NCBI GenBank assembly: GCA_030144725.1
Contig: JASKMD010000031.1
Span: forward strand, 10,215,097-10,279,096
DNA length: 64,000 nucleotides
From: Haematococcus lacustris
Taxonomy: Eukaryota > Chlorophyta > Chlorophyceae > Chlamydomonadales > Haematococcaceae
Direction of reading: 5' to 3'
The notes under the pieces are model-generated. The model had not been told where the DNA came from, did no database searches, and saw only the letters and a list, made by a program, of their open reading frames with translations. A program made the position numbers and the translations under genes. Of this stretch, positions 38,748 to 50,678 are shown in pieces. Within the stretch, counting starts at the first letter, position 1; each line of letters opens with the position of its first letter.

Positions 38748-40758
38748 TCAAACTCCACTACAGCATCCTGGCACACAGAGCTTGGGGTTGTAGCTCAGGG
38801 CTTTGCCTAAGGCACTTGCCTGAAGGAACTCTACAAACTGCTTCTGCTTCTCATCTGCAGGGGCAGCCAGTGTGGCGTCTGGATCTGCTAGACCTGCTGT
38901 GGATTCCCTGCTGGCTGGCTGCTCCACATGCTGCTGCAAGGATTTGCTGTCTTCGTTGCCTGCCTTAGGCAGTGACTTAGCTTGGGAGGAGGCTGTTTCT
39001 CCTGCTGGGGCTGTGACTGCTGGCTGGTGTATGTTGACATCAGCAAAGGCATCCACTGCCTCGTGCATCTTGCTGCTCTGTGTGCTGCTGGCCTCCTTAT
39101 GGCTGTGCTGGCCATCAGTGGCACTGCAAGACACTGCATCGCCAGCCCTGGCTGCGTCTTCTGTGTGCCCAGGGGCAGCTAAAGCGGCTGTTTCCTCACG
39201 CAAGGAGCCGTGTGATGCCCCTCCCTGCCTGCCAGAACTGGGTGACAAGGAAGGGGTGGTCGCCTGCCCATTCATGGACTGGGCACGTGGAGCTTGCAGG
39301 TTGAGGGGGATTGGCTCATAGTCAGCTGCAGTGATGCCTGGCGTTGCATGGACATTGACTTCCAGTGCCCGGCGCTCTGGTGTGCATGGTTCGTCTGCAC
39401 AGCAGTGCAGAAGTTGTCAGGACCTGCTCTGCATGGCTTTGACAGTGCGTGTACATACCTGCCAGCTCCAGCATGGGCTTGGATGCGGCATCTGCATCTG
39501 AGCTGATGGGCATGGCCAGAAGCTTGAATTTTTTCTCATCTGCCCATTTCAAGGCAGCTGAGGGCAATGGCATATAGAAGGGATCGTCCTCGTCTTCCTG
39601 CCAAACAAAGAAAGGCAGGGTGGGGCGCTTTACTTGACAGCAGGCCAGCAACTGGCTTCAGCAGGACTGTGCCTCTGTGGTCTACTGGCATGCTCACTTC
39701 TTCGATGACGTCTTCCTCGTCACTGTCATCACCTTCATCACCGCCAATCTGACTGGCATGCAACCGCTGTAGTGAGTTCAGTGCCAAACTGAGCATGGTG
39801 GCGTTCCCCTCCACGTTCTGGTCTGAGCTTACTGCCTGCTCCAGAAGCCCCAGCTCTTGCTCGAGCTCCTGTACAACACAATGAAGACCTGCCTGAGCCT
39901 GATCCATAGCAAACTGGTTCTGCCTCCATATAAACTCTCACAGTAGCGGCCCACCTCAGGTGGAAGATCCTGTGAGCCACAAACTGAGAGCAGGACGCTG
40001 CGCATGACTGAGTCCACCTTCTGCTCCACGGCATCGACATCGACAGGACCACTCTGCCCGGTAACTTCAGCATACTGCAGGCATGCCCGTTCGCAGAGCA
40101 GAGCTGATGAAGGGCTGAAGCCAATTTTAGTTCAGACATGATCGTACCAGCTGTTGCAGTCTAGTAGCCAGCTGCTCTTGCTGCTCTGTCCCAATCAGCT
40201 TCCACGCTTGTAGCTTGGTCTTAAGCTGCGTCAACTCTTCCTGCGAACGGAACCGCACGAACGGCTGCAGCCGCTGTTCAAGCATTGATGCAATGAGTCT
40301 GTAGCTCACTTTGGTACTGCGAGGCAAGGGGATACCCCCAGCAAACAAGGCCGTCAAGCTATTTAACACGAGCTGGTTTCCCGCCCTCAGCTCCCGCAGG
40401 TGCGTGCCTGCATTGCGCTAGATTAAGCATGGTCGACTTCTGAGCAGCGTGCAAGCGACATTTCCCGACGCGGCTTGCCTGTCAGGAGCCAGCCTGCGAT
40501 GCCCCGGCACTGGGGCAGCGCTGCCACAATCGCTGTTGCACTGACGACGGAGGCATTGGCCCTCTGCGACAGGCACGCCGGTCCTTTACCACAATTCATT
40601 TGGAGCGATGGCGTGATCCATTGTGACTAGAGCGGCAATACCTGCACTGTCGCCTTGGCTTCCGGGGTGAAATTGCTTTCGTATTTGCGAAGGCTTGACA
40701 GCAAGGCCTGGACACTAGCGAGGTCTCCCGCGAGGTCTACTACCTGCTGCTGCAGCAT
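38748..40758 (-). CDS. Unrecognised coiled-coil and acidic-linker protein, six exons
   Basis: Exons (minus): 40642-40758, 40148-40417, 39955-40074, 39698-39868, 39459-39597, 38748-39325; 1395 nt, 464 aa, all phases closing, GT-AG throughout. The first ~250 residues are helical, with heptad-like stretches (MLQQQVVDLAGDLASVQALL, ELEQELGLLEQAVSS). An acidic linker follows (GDEGDDSDEEDVIEEEDEDD), then a Trp/Lys block (LPSAALKWADEKKFKLL), then a long disordered Ala/Ser/Gln-rich region, and a conserved-looking C-terminus (DEKQKQFVEFLQASALGKAL) ending in a Cys-rich tail. No catalytic motif, signal peptide or membrane segment is visible. I do not recognise the family; helix plus acidic linker suggests an adaptor or chaperone-like role, which is speculation. 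It is divergent from the phospholipase B-like gene. Part of it is duplicated at 35.6-35.9 kb. Confidence 0.65.
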
Positions 40759-41370
40759 GCTGCACAGAACGAGCTAGGTGCAGCGAGCGGGAGCACAGCA
40801 CAAATGCACGGAGTGAGAGGGTGTTGCAAGCCTAGCGAAGTCATGCAGTCCTGTAGGAGCGTATGCATGACACTGTGCTGTTCCGGCTTTCAAGTCGTGA
40901 ACTCAGGCCAGTGCCAGGTGAAGATTGGACAGCTCGTTCACTATTCTATTTCTGCAACTCTTGATATGAGATTTGCGACCAACTGCTACCGCACGCACCT
41001 GCTTGAGTAGCTGGGCTCAGTCTTCGCTGCGGCTTGCACAGCTACAGCATACAGCCAAGCCAAATGGATATGTATGGGCGTACCCTAGTGCCAGGGCTAG
41101 CTCAAGTCCCAGCAAGACATGCATTGTCTGAACTGTCCGTGACACTGCTATACCAGCCTTGCTCAAGTATGGGCCCTTGTCAGTCACAAGAAAGATAACC
41201 CGGTTGGCACTTCTAGCTGTGATTGTGAGTGTCAAAGAATAGTTTGTCAAAGTAGGTTTTAAAAACTACAGAAATCTGACAGCATGGTCGCAACCCAAAC
41301 GTGACACGTGTAAGCACACCTACCGACTCCACAATTCATAAAGATAGTTAATCTCGTCTGATTAATGAAC
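40759..41370. promoter_or_regulatory. Divergent promoter region, 612 bp
   Basis: The space between the start of the unknown coiled-coil gene (minus) and the phospholipase B-like gene (plus). No TATA-like motif stands out. ORFs here (for example 41017-41250) have no recognised content. Confidence 0.4.
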
Positions 41371-44300
41371 ATGCGACATCTCGCACCATTTCTGGTCGCT
41401 CTAGTCGCACTGGTATGGGGACCCACCGCCGGAGGTGCTGAAAGGCTGTTTGCCTACGTTTTACGCGCCCCTGAAAGCCACCGACTCGAGGCCCAGCTAA
41501 CAAATGTGGCGCCTCCCAAAGGCTAGTGGCTTCACGTACTTCATGACGCCACACCAGCTCCTGTGACATAGACAGCTAGCACAGCAGCAGCAACAGCAGA
41601 AACTATGCTGACAGGCCAATCTTGGACTGTGACTCCCCAGCCCCCTTGTCCCTCGCTAGGGCCTCCATTTGCGCCGGACCACCAGGGACCATTAGTGGCC
41701 GCTATCGGGGATACTAGGGACCACTTGTGGGCAATAGTCGCCCGACTCACTTGGTGTTAATGGGCTGTGTGGAGTATACCCAGTGCACATGGACATGGTA
41801 CATGAGTGCCTACCAACTACATTATAGCCTGACCCCTGAGGGCTATTGTGTAGAGTTGGCATGAAAAACATGTGACTCCCCAGCCTGCAGCCACAGTATG
41901 TAGTCATGCATAACGAACCACATCCATGGCATACTCCAAAGAAATCGTCCCTGTGTCGCTTGCAATCACAGAGTCTATTGCATGGGGAAGCTACCTGGAT
42001 GCCACTCACAGCGCCAGTGGTATGGGCCATCTCACCATCAACACCTCTGCAGTTTTTCCAGACAGCGAGCAGTTGAAGGCAGCTGGCTTCCTGGAGGGCT
42101 GGCTCACCGCAGGTATGCCTCGCCAGCCACAACAATGCCAGCTGGCAAGAATCAGCTGTCCATGGCGCGGCTACTCGCTGGTAGTAGTAAGCATCTGAGA
42201 GGGGGAGGAAGGGGGTGTCAGGGGGTGGGTAGCAATCTAAACGCCGGGCACCCACTGTAGGCCAGACCCACACCTGAACAGTGTCTTGAGGGAGTTGTGA
42301 AGGAAAGGTCGAAGCACAGGAAGATGGCTTGGCTTTGAGGCCCACACCCTATTGTGTGTGTGTGGCATCAACGCAGAAAGGATACACCAGCACTTCCAAA
42401 ACATGGTGGCCTTCTATGAGACTTCCAACAATGAAAATGGCCCAGCGCAGTTCCAGTTCCTGGCGACCCAGGAGGTGTGGCTGAGGCACCAGATGAACAG
42501 CAGTGACACACAACAGTCGCCCTTCTGGGCGTACATCCGCCTGCTCATGGCGCAATTTGACGGCCTGGTGCAGGTGGGGATGTGTGCCATCCGTTTTTTC
42601 AGCGGCATGCAGCATGCTACACCATGTGAGCAGCAGCGGTGACAGAAGCGCTGCAATGCAGTCGCCTCTGTCAGCAACAGTAGCAAAACCCGGGTTCTGC
42701 TGGTGGGAGACCGATGTGGTGTCAGCTGATGTTTCATCTTGAGCCCTTACCAGTGGGGAGGGCCAGGTTCAACCTCTGCCTGCCATGCTCTTCCTGCCGC
42801 TGCTGCTCTCGTCATGTAGGGCTACCATGCTCGTGCCCAGCGTCCCTCCTGCCCAGATTGCAATCCCGTCCATAATATGCAGCAGAGCAGTAGCCTGAGC
42901 AGCGGTCAGAAGTCAACACATGCCCAGCACCCCTCTCTGGGCCAGGGCCAGGGCCTGAGCGGGGGCCTACTCCAGGGGCAGAGTCAGGGGCAGGGTCAAG
43001 GGCAGGGCTTCCGGCGTCTATTGGCCCAGCCCCTGCACCGCACCACCAGCTTAGCCTCCCTACCACAGCATGGTCTTGGCTCAGGCCTGGCCAGCAGTGC
43101 TGCTGGGGCGGAGCAGCCTGGGGCTTCTGGGGAAGAGCAGCCTCAGGCTGGTGAGGAGGAGCCACTGCAGCTGCTGTCTAGGGTGCCTCACCTGACATCA
43201 GCCCAACTCTACTTCCTGTGCAGCTTAGGGGACCTGGGTGACATCACTGCTGCGCTCAACAGACGCCAGGCCATGGCCAGCCAGGCGGCCAGCCGCCAGC
43301 AGGGGCGGCAACAGGCAGGCGGGCAGCAGCACGGGCAGCAGGGGCAGCAGGGTGGGCAGGAGAGGGAGCAAGTCCAGGGTGGCAGTGACAACACGCAAGG
43401 AAGCGGCCAGGGCCAGGGCCAGGGCCAGGAGGCTGCCGGTCACAGCAACACTGGTAGCGGTAGGGGCAGCAGCAGTGGCAGCAGTAAGGTGGGCAGGAGG
43501 AGACATGCGCCCGGGTCTGGGCTGGTGACGGACTGGGACTCACTCAGCCCCAGGGAGCTGGCAGTGGAGCTGGCAGCTCCGGGCCGATGCACCGCCTTTG
43601 TCAAGGTGGGCGATGTGGCTGTATGCCTGCAACCCACCCTGGCTGTATGCCTGCCTGCCTGCCATGCTTGGCTGTACGCCCGCCCGCCCGCACTACTGGC
43701 TGAGTAGCCAACTTTGCACCCACTTGCTTCCCTCCTGCCTGGCCTTGGCTGAGCCATAGCTGGCATGCTCCTAGTCTGGGCACGGCTTCACAAGGTCCTG
43801 CCCTATGCTTGTGGACCTGCTGTGAGACTCACCCTGTTGCCCACACGCCTGCCCGACTGCCTGCCTGCCCTCACGCATGCCTAACTTACCTCCGCTGGTG
43901 CGCTGCTCCGGAGCCGCCATGCCTGCTAGGGTTCGGCTGGGCTGTGCCTGCAGGTGACCCCGGACTTCTCCGACATCTTTGTGGCGCAAGCAGCCTGGTG
44001 CGACCCTTCTGCTGCTGATGCTGATGCCTCAGACGCTGCTACTCCTGCTGCCTCTTGCAGTGGCCCTGTCCTGTCAGCAGTGTCGCTGCAGCGTGTCATT
44101 GCAAGCAAAGTCATGTGCCTGTGGTGCCATGGGCTTGTGGGTGCGCAGGTTTACATACGCCGCCATGGTCAGGATATTCAAGCACTACCACTTCAAGCTG
44201 CACGACACAAGTGGGTGGTTAAGGCCAGCCAGACAGAGCGGCTGCCCTGGGCTGCATGATGTGAGAAGGAAGGATGCCCTTGTAACTTCATATGCCCGCG

Positions 44301-47300
44301 CTCAAGGGCTGTGTCAGTGTCAGGCAGGGACATGCAGGTGTAGCAGGCACAGGTGTAGCAGGCACAGGTGTAGCAGGTGTGTCAGGCAGGGACATGCAGG
44401 TGTAGGGGAGCCCTGCAGATCACTTGCAAAGCTCACGCTCATGCGTGAGCTTGAGCAGTGGTCAGGGAGCGTCAAGCTCGATGTAGCAAAACAGCCAACC
44501 ATGCAGAGGCTGAATCGCATGGGGCATGATTGCCAGTGTAGGGCAGCCGACTGTGTACCTGCCTAGCCACATGGGGGTGAATAGCAATGTGTGCAGCTGC
44601 AGTGAGCAGCAACGAGTCAGCTGACTTCCCACCTGGAGCCCTTGTCAGTGGGGAGGGCCAGGTTCAACTTCTGCCTGCTACCCTCCTGCTGCTGATGCTG
44701 ATGCTGATGCTGCTGGTGACAGTGGGTGACAGCGGTGGTGGTGATGCTGCTGGTGGTGGTGACAGTGGTGGTGGTGCTGCTGCTGCTGCTCTCTTCATGT
44801 AGGGCTGCCACCCCTCTGTGGGTCAGGGCCAGGGGTAGGGCGGGGTCAGGGGCAGGGCTTCCGCCAGCTCTTAGCCCAGTGCCTGCAGTGATCTTCATGC
44901 AGCGTGCAGCCCCCTGTGGGTGCTTGGTTATTGTAGCGTCTTAGTCAGCATCGGGGTGACGCAGGCTTGGATGCCCCTCGCCCTGCAGGCCTGCCCGGCA
45001 CTGACCTGGCCTACTCCTCCTACCCTGGTCAGCTGTCCAGCGATGATGACTTCTACCTGGTGAACCCGACTCACCTGGCAGTGCTGCAGGTCAGGAGCTA
45101 GACCGCCCCTCTGCCCCTCCCCACCCTCCCCCTGCCCCTCTCCCCTCCTCCCCTCCCTGGCTGCAAAGTTTCCTGCTCCTGCTCCTCTGCCCTCATGCTC
45201 CCTCTTAGCTGGTCGCACAGCCGTCTCCTCCTCTTCCCTCCCCTTGCCGTCATAAGCCTCTTCACCCCCTCATAGCCCTGGTGGCTGCCCCGGGCCTGGA
45301 CCAGGTACCTACCCACCCTACTGCTGCCCTACTGCACCCAACCTACCCACCGATTACAACCGTTGAAGTCGGGCGTCACAGCTGGGACTGCAGCGGAGGT
45401 TGCAGCGGAGGCAGGCACACACAGGCATGGCAGGCCCGCCTGCACACATCTTGCCTAGGGTTGGCCACCATCAGCTTGGCTGACAGTGGTTGCTGCCCGG
45501 GTGACCTGACATGTGTGCTGCATGCATTGCTGTATGCCACATCATGCTGTGGGCGAGGGTGGTGCTGGTGGTGCTGGTGGTGGTAGTTGTGGTTGTTACC
45601 CTGCTGTGACCAACAGACAACCAACCGACTGTTCAACGAGAGCTTGCTGGACACCATCCAGCCCCAGGCGGTGCTGAGCTGGCAGAGGGTGCGCAGCGCC
45701 TTGTCAGCAGCCAGCTCGGGCAAGGAGTGGGCGCAGCTGGTGGGCTTGCACAACTCAGGGACGTACACGTAAGTCGCAATAACCTGTGCAGGGGCAGCCA
45801 CCTGTGGGGCAGCCACCTGTGGGGCAGCCACCTGTGGGGCAGCCACCTGTGGGGCAGCCACCTGTGGGGCAGCCACCTGTGGGGCAGCCACCTGTGGGGC
45901 AGCCACCTGTGGGGCAGCCACCTGTGGGGCAGCCACCTGTGGGGCAGCCACCTGTGGGGCAGTCACCTGTGGGGCAGCCACCTGTGGGGCAGTCACCTGT
46001 TGGGCAGCCACCTGTGCAGCTGGTCAGCTGCAAGCCTTGGCAGTTGGGAATGTGGGCGGAGGCCAGGTTCTGTGAAATAGGGGGGTGGAACGGGATAAGC
46101 ACAGGCCAGGCAGGGGGTGCAGGGGGTGGGACGGTCAGGGGGTGGGACGATCAGGGGGCGGGCTGGGCAGGCGATTGGACGGTCAGGGGGTGGGACGGGA
46201 GGGGTATGGGCCGGGCAAGAGACGTGCATCCCTGCATTGCATGCACCTCATGACAAGAGGTTAAGCACAGGGCCCCTCCCCCCCCTCCCTTCCTTACCAT
46301 CCTCCACGCCACCATGCTCTTCACCCCCCTCCTGAAAAGCTGTATCCTTTCCTCTCCCTGCTCTCCCCCTTTCGCCCTGTCCTGCCCTGCCCTGCCCTGC
46401 CCAGCCCGCTCCCAACATGCTTACCATGCCCTTCCCTGCCTGGCCCTACCCACCTCTTGTCCCGCCCCTTCCACTCTACACCTCCCAACTGACACCTTCC
46501 TCACCACTCTCCCTAAACCCTTGCCCCATCTCCTCTCATTTCCTCCCTGCCCTCCCCTCCCCACTTCGCCCCTCTCTGCCCTACGCTGACACTGACGCTG
46601 ACACTGACGCTGACACTGGCACTGGCACTGACACTGACACTGACTTGCAGCAACTCGTGGTTGGTCATAGACCTGAAGCGCTTCAGCCCAGGCCGCCCCC
46701 TGCAGCACGGCCTGCTCACTGTGGTGGAGCAGGTGCCTGACGCCATGTTTTCAGCCGACTTCACGCACATACTGGAGAGCGGGTGGGTGCTGCACGGGGG
46801 TTAGGTGAGCAGGTGGGCAGGTGCCGGCTTCCATTGCTTCAGCCACTGGGCCCATGCTCTGTCTGCTGGCTGTCTGCTCCTGACCTGCTTTACTGTCTGG
46901 AGGACCACCATGTAAAAGAGTCATGTATTGGTTCTGATAGGCCATGTTAGCTATTGGTCATGTTAGTTACTGGCCATGTTAGTTACTGGCCATGTTAGTT
47001 ACTGGCCATGTTAGTTACTGGCCATGTTAGTTACTGGCCATGTTAGTTACTGGCCATGTTAGTTATTGGCCATGTTAGCTATTGGGCGGCAGGTGCCGTG
47101 CATACTGGGCGACGCCAGCCTGCATCTGGTGAGGCACAGCCACAAGCACAGCTGACCCACTGCCTCAGTCACTGGCGATACCCAGACAGTGGGCAGGAGC
47201 CCTGACCACAAGCCACATGCCCTGTGAAGCATCCCATTGAGGCAACTACCTGAAAAAGGGATGCAGCAAGTCCTCAGTGTGTGCGATCATGCAGCTATCA

Positions 47301-49738
47301 AGTCTCAATCCTCCATGACCAGTGGCTAACCTGCTTTGCTACCAAGCCTAGCAAAGACCATGCATCCCTCCCTGCATGGGCCACCTGCCCTGGACCACCA
47401 ACCATGCAGCAGAACCCGGTTCACGCCAGGTGGTGGTCTCTCACCTCCTCTCTGGGTTCAGCACTCTGACCCTGAGCTCTGTGCCATCAGTTAATCCCAG
47501 CCACCGCACCCAGTCAACACCATGACTGCTGCTCCATCCTACCACCACCACAGTCAGGCCAACAAGGGTGTGGGTGCTGCACCCTGCCGCTGCAGGTACT
47601 TTGCGCTGTACAACGTGCCGGCGCTGCAGCCAGCCTATGAGGCGCTGGGCTACCCGGCCTTTCTGGCCTCCCAGGTTAGAGCTGCAGCCAGGCAGGGCCC
47701 TGGGTCGGCCTGGGTCAGCAGCTGGGGCAGCAGGCCAGCCAAGGGGAGCAGCTAGTGAGGGGCTCATCTTTGCATGCGTTTAGAAAACACTGTCCTTTGT
47801 CTCAGCATTGACACAGAAAGGTGAAGGCAGCAGGGGAGGTAGCCTAGTGTGACGCAGCCTACTGACCTGGCGTGGCATAACCCTGTTGGACCCCACCCCA
47901 CCCCACCCCACCCCACCCCACCCCACCCCCCCCCACCCCACCCCACCCCACCCCACCCCACCCCACCCCACCCCACCCCACCCCACCCCCCCACCCCCCA
48001 CCACCCCCCCCCCCCCCCCCCACCACACCCCACCCCCCACCCCACCCCCCACCCCCCCACCCCCACCCCCCACCCCCCACCCACCCCACCCCACCCCACC
48101 CCACCCCACCCCACCCCACCCCACCCCACCCCACCCCACCCCACCCCACCCCACCCCACCCCACCCCACCCCACCCCACCCCACCCCACCCCACCCCACC
48201 CCACCGCAACCCACCGCCCCCCCCCCCACCGCACTGCGTAGGAAGCGCGTGGCCCCCTGTACGCCGCAGCTGTGTCAGGCATCAGCTACCAGGTGCGCCC
48301 TGCCTCCACCAAGCCACTGGGCAGTCAGGGCTCTGGACAGCACCTGGGTCGCCCTGAACAGCACCTGAATAACACTGGAGCAGCACCTAGGCAGCAGCAG
48401 CAGCAGCAGCAGGCGCCTAGGCAGCAGCTTGTAGGAAAGGGCATGACTGTCACATGGCCATAGCGTGGCAGTTGCATGGCAGTCCCATGGCGACCGCATG
48501 ACGATGGAGAGGTGGCCCATGGCGCCCAAGCCAGCCTATCTGCTTTGTCACAGCAGAGCCATGGCTGCCGCCACCCTCCCCCCTGCCCTGCCCCTCACTG
48601 GCCCCTGCCCCTCGCCACCCCCCTCTCACGGCCTCAGCTCTAGCCACCACAACCACCCGCTGCCCTGTTCCACCACTGCCTGGCAGCTAGCCCCTCGGGC
48701 CAAGATGTTGAGGCGCGACCAGGCAGCCGTCACCACCCTGGACGCTGCCAAGCGCCTGATGCGCTACAACAACTTCAAGGTCAGGGCTCACAGGGTCGGA
48801 GGGAGAAGGGCGGGAGGAAGGGGAGGGGAAAGAGATGGGAAGGGGCATGCGAACTGCCACACAACTGCCACATCACGGGCTCAGCCTGCTGAGCAGGCAG
48901 CTACCTGGCAAGTGCGTTCCTGACGCTGCTTGCCCGGCTCTGGCTTGTGCAGACGGACCCTTTCTCGTCAGGAATCAGCTACAACGCCATCTGTGGCCGG
49001 GGCGACACCGACCCTGACACCCCAGCGCTCAAAGGTGAAGCTAGGTCAGGGCTGAGTCAGGGCTGAGTCAGGGCTGAGTCAGGGCTGAGCCAGGGCTGAG
49101 TCAGGGCTGAGTCAGGGCTGAGTCAGGGCTGAGTCAGGGCTGAGTTAGGGTTGAGTAAGGGCTGAGGTGTGGTTGCATGGCTGTGAGTGGGGAGTGGGGC
49201 ATTGTTGCAGTGGGCAGGAGCAGCGGGCTTGGCAGCAGCCTGAGGGCAGGGATGAAGGGAGGACAAGAAGGGGGGGGCAGGGCAGGGGAGGGCAGGGGAG
49301 GGCAGGGCAGGGCAGGGCAGGGCAGGGCAGGGCAGGGCAGGGCAGGGCAGGGCAGGGCAGGGCAGGGGAGCAAAGCAAGCAAAAGCAAAGTGTGGTGCAT
49401 TGACTGCTGGTTTGGGTTTGTGGGGGGCGAGTCGTGTGATGCTCGCCAGGCCAGGCCAGGCCAGGTCAGGCCTACTCCTCATCCTCATTACCTCATCATT
49501 GTATGACATGTCCAGTGTGCAGCATGCCATGCCGGCTGCAGGCTGCTATGACGGCAAGGTGTCCTCCTTTGCCATGGCCTTGGCCCTTGAGGCGGAGGTG
49601 GTCAACGGCCCCACCGTGACCCCGGACCTGCCCCCCTTCACATGGGAGGGCCGCTGGCAGAACGCCCTGCTGCACCTGGGTCAGCCCCAGCGCTTCAATT
49701 TCACCTGGGAACGCATGACGCCTGTGGCCTGGCCGTAG
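41371..49738 (+). CDS. Phospholipase B-like protein (PLBD/LAMA family), 14 exons
   Basis: Secreted or lysosomal/vacuolar N-terminal-nucleophile hydrolase family. Exons: 41371-~41521, 41972-42112, 42377-42573, 42820-43605, 43954-43997, 44149-44210, 44989-45089, 45617-45768, 46651-46782, 47596-47674, 48242-48292, 48687-48779, 48953-49034, 49542-49738; about 755 aa, phases close except that the exon-1 donor is not certain. Exon 1 encodes a signal peptide ([17 protein letters not shown]). Family blocks in order: [53 protein letters not shown] (predicted autoprocessing nucleophile, Cys ~420, codon 43588-43590), [125 protein letters not shown]. Exon 4 carries an unusually long Q/G/S-rich insert just before the nucleophile. 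PLBD1/2 type is not resolved. Confidence 0.92.
41628..41640. repeat. Left target duplication of dispersed element copy 2
   Basis: TGTGACTCCCCAG, repeated at 41871-41883; two further C residues also match, giving 13-15 bp. Confidence 0.8.
41641..41870 (+). mobile_element. Dispersed ~230-bp element, copy 2, complete
   Basis: The best-preserved copy, flanked by exact duplications of TGTGACTCCCCAG. It starts CCCCCTTGTCCCTCGCTAGG and ends GTTGGCATGAAAAACA. It sits in intron 1 of the phospholipase B-like gene, between the signal-peptide exon and exon 2, in the gene's orientation. The target duplication length (13-15 bp) and the short A-rich end suggest retroposition, but no pol III promoter boxes were recognised. 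Confidence 0.8.
44618..44890 (+). repeat. Decayed duplicate of exon 4 and its upstream intron
   Basis: The sequence GAGCCCTTGTCAGTGGGGAG, the acceptor-like TTCATGTAGGGCTGCCA, and GGGTCAGGGGCAGGGCTTCC parallel 42730-43040 (end of intron 3 and start of exon 4) with an internal deletion. It lies in intron 6 of the same gene and its reading frame is broken. Confidence 0.7.
45789..46019 (+). repeat. 15-bp tandem repeat (CAGCCACCTGTGGGG)n in intron 8
   Basis: About 15 nearly exact copies beginning some 20 bp after the donor at 45769. Open frames across it are repeat artefacts. Confidence 0.95.
46925..47090 (+). repeat. 16-bp tandem repeat (GCCATGTTAGTTACTG)n in intron 9
   Basis: About ten copies with A/G variants; AT-richer than the surrounding sequence. 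Confidence 0.9.
47893..48235 (+). repeat. (CCCCA)n / poly-C array in intron 10
   Basis: About 340 bp of CCCCA pentamers with a 17-C run near 48006-48021. It ends only a few bases before the acceptor of the 51-nt exon 11 (48242-48292) and so serves as its pyrimidine tract. Confidence 0.95.
49040..49366 (+). repeat. GGGCTGAGTCA and GGCAG arrays in intron 13
   Basis: Eleven-bp units at 49048-49170, then GGCAGGGCAG-type pentamers at 49276-49366. The G-rich strand is the sense strand here, an exception to the general trend. Confidence 0.9.
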
Positions 49739-50534
49739 CCCAGTGTGGCAGAGGGGTGGTTCAGGGTGAGGAGGAGGCGGGGGGATGAAGTGGCCTGGCC
49801 CCAGCCCCTGTGCAGGGCAGCAGGCACATGGCTGCTAGGTGCTGCTTTGTTTGGTGGTGCTCTTTTGCTTCTTCTGAGTCAATGTGGCGCTAGGTGCTGG
49901 GCGTTGCTACAGCTTTTGTGCAGAACGTGTGCAGTCCCTGGAAGTGTGACATTGTGTGACTTGGCGAAGAAACTAGGTTGCTGCCTTGAACCAGGCCCAC
50001 CTAGGACAGCAAGGGCACCTGTTCTCAGCTTCCTTACAGAGGAGATGTTTGGTGTGCAGGAGAGGTCTTGTCTACCATCCCATCAGGCGTGTATGAGCAG
50101 TTGGATTTCACAGGGCGGCCTGCACCCTGCAGAGTGCCTGGGCCTGGAACCTTGGAGCTTGCTTATTCTGGCACTATTAAGACTGCAGGCATTGGCCGGG
50201 TGTGGTACTCCATTAGCATCAGCTACTGCATGCAGCTGCATGTCCTTGTGCATGGCCCATTGCTGTCCTTAATGCAGAAGAGCGTGGCAGGGCTGGGGAG
50301 TGCTGTAGAGTGTGGAGGGGGTGATTCACTGACTTCTGGTAATACAGGCTGGTATACACTTTGTGCATGTGAGAATGAGTCTTTGCCATTCTGTAGGAGT
50401 GTGACATTGTGATAGGGTAGGTGTGTGTGAAACATGCCCGTATGTTCTTAATCATGACCAAGGCCGAGCAGGCCTAGAGGATGTTATTGGCCGGCAATAC
50501 AGAAACAATTATTATGCAGTTGATGACAGCGCTT
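49739..50534. other. 3' flank of the phospholipase B-like gene
   Basis: Probable 3' untranslated region and spacer. Open frames to 50412 show no conserved motif. TGTAA occurs only at 50611-50615, rather far away. Confidence 0.4.
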
Positions 50535-50678
50535 GCCATGGCACTCAGGCAAATTAGTAACAGCATTTTTGAGATTCGGAGCCTCGGACTTGGTACATAG
50601 TCAAATGAAGGCATTGTAAGATTGGGGGTTGAAACTAAAATTCGTGATTTTGCGCGGTTGGTGAGATACGGCCATGCT
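50535..50678 (-). mobile_element. Fragment related to the 54.5-56.7 kb hAT element, inverted
   Basis: The reverse complement of ~50535-50672 parallels 55068-55190 within hAT element 2: TATCTCACCAACC, CTTACAATC/G and TGCTGTTACTAATTTGCCTG are shared in order, with diverged stretches between. It directly adjoins a palindromic-satellite array that is likewise inverted. Confidence 0.6.

Noticed and set aside
47764..48368. Gly/Trp-rich and Pro/His-rich frames over the CCCCA tract
   Set aside because: Repeat artefacts inside an intron of the phospholipase B-like gene.
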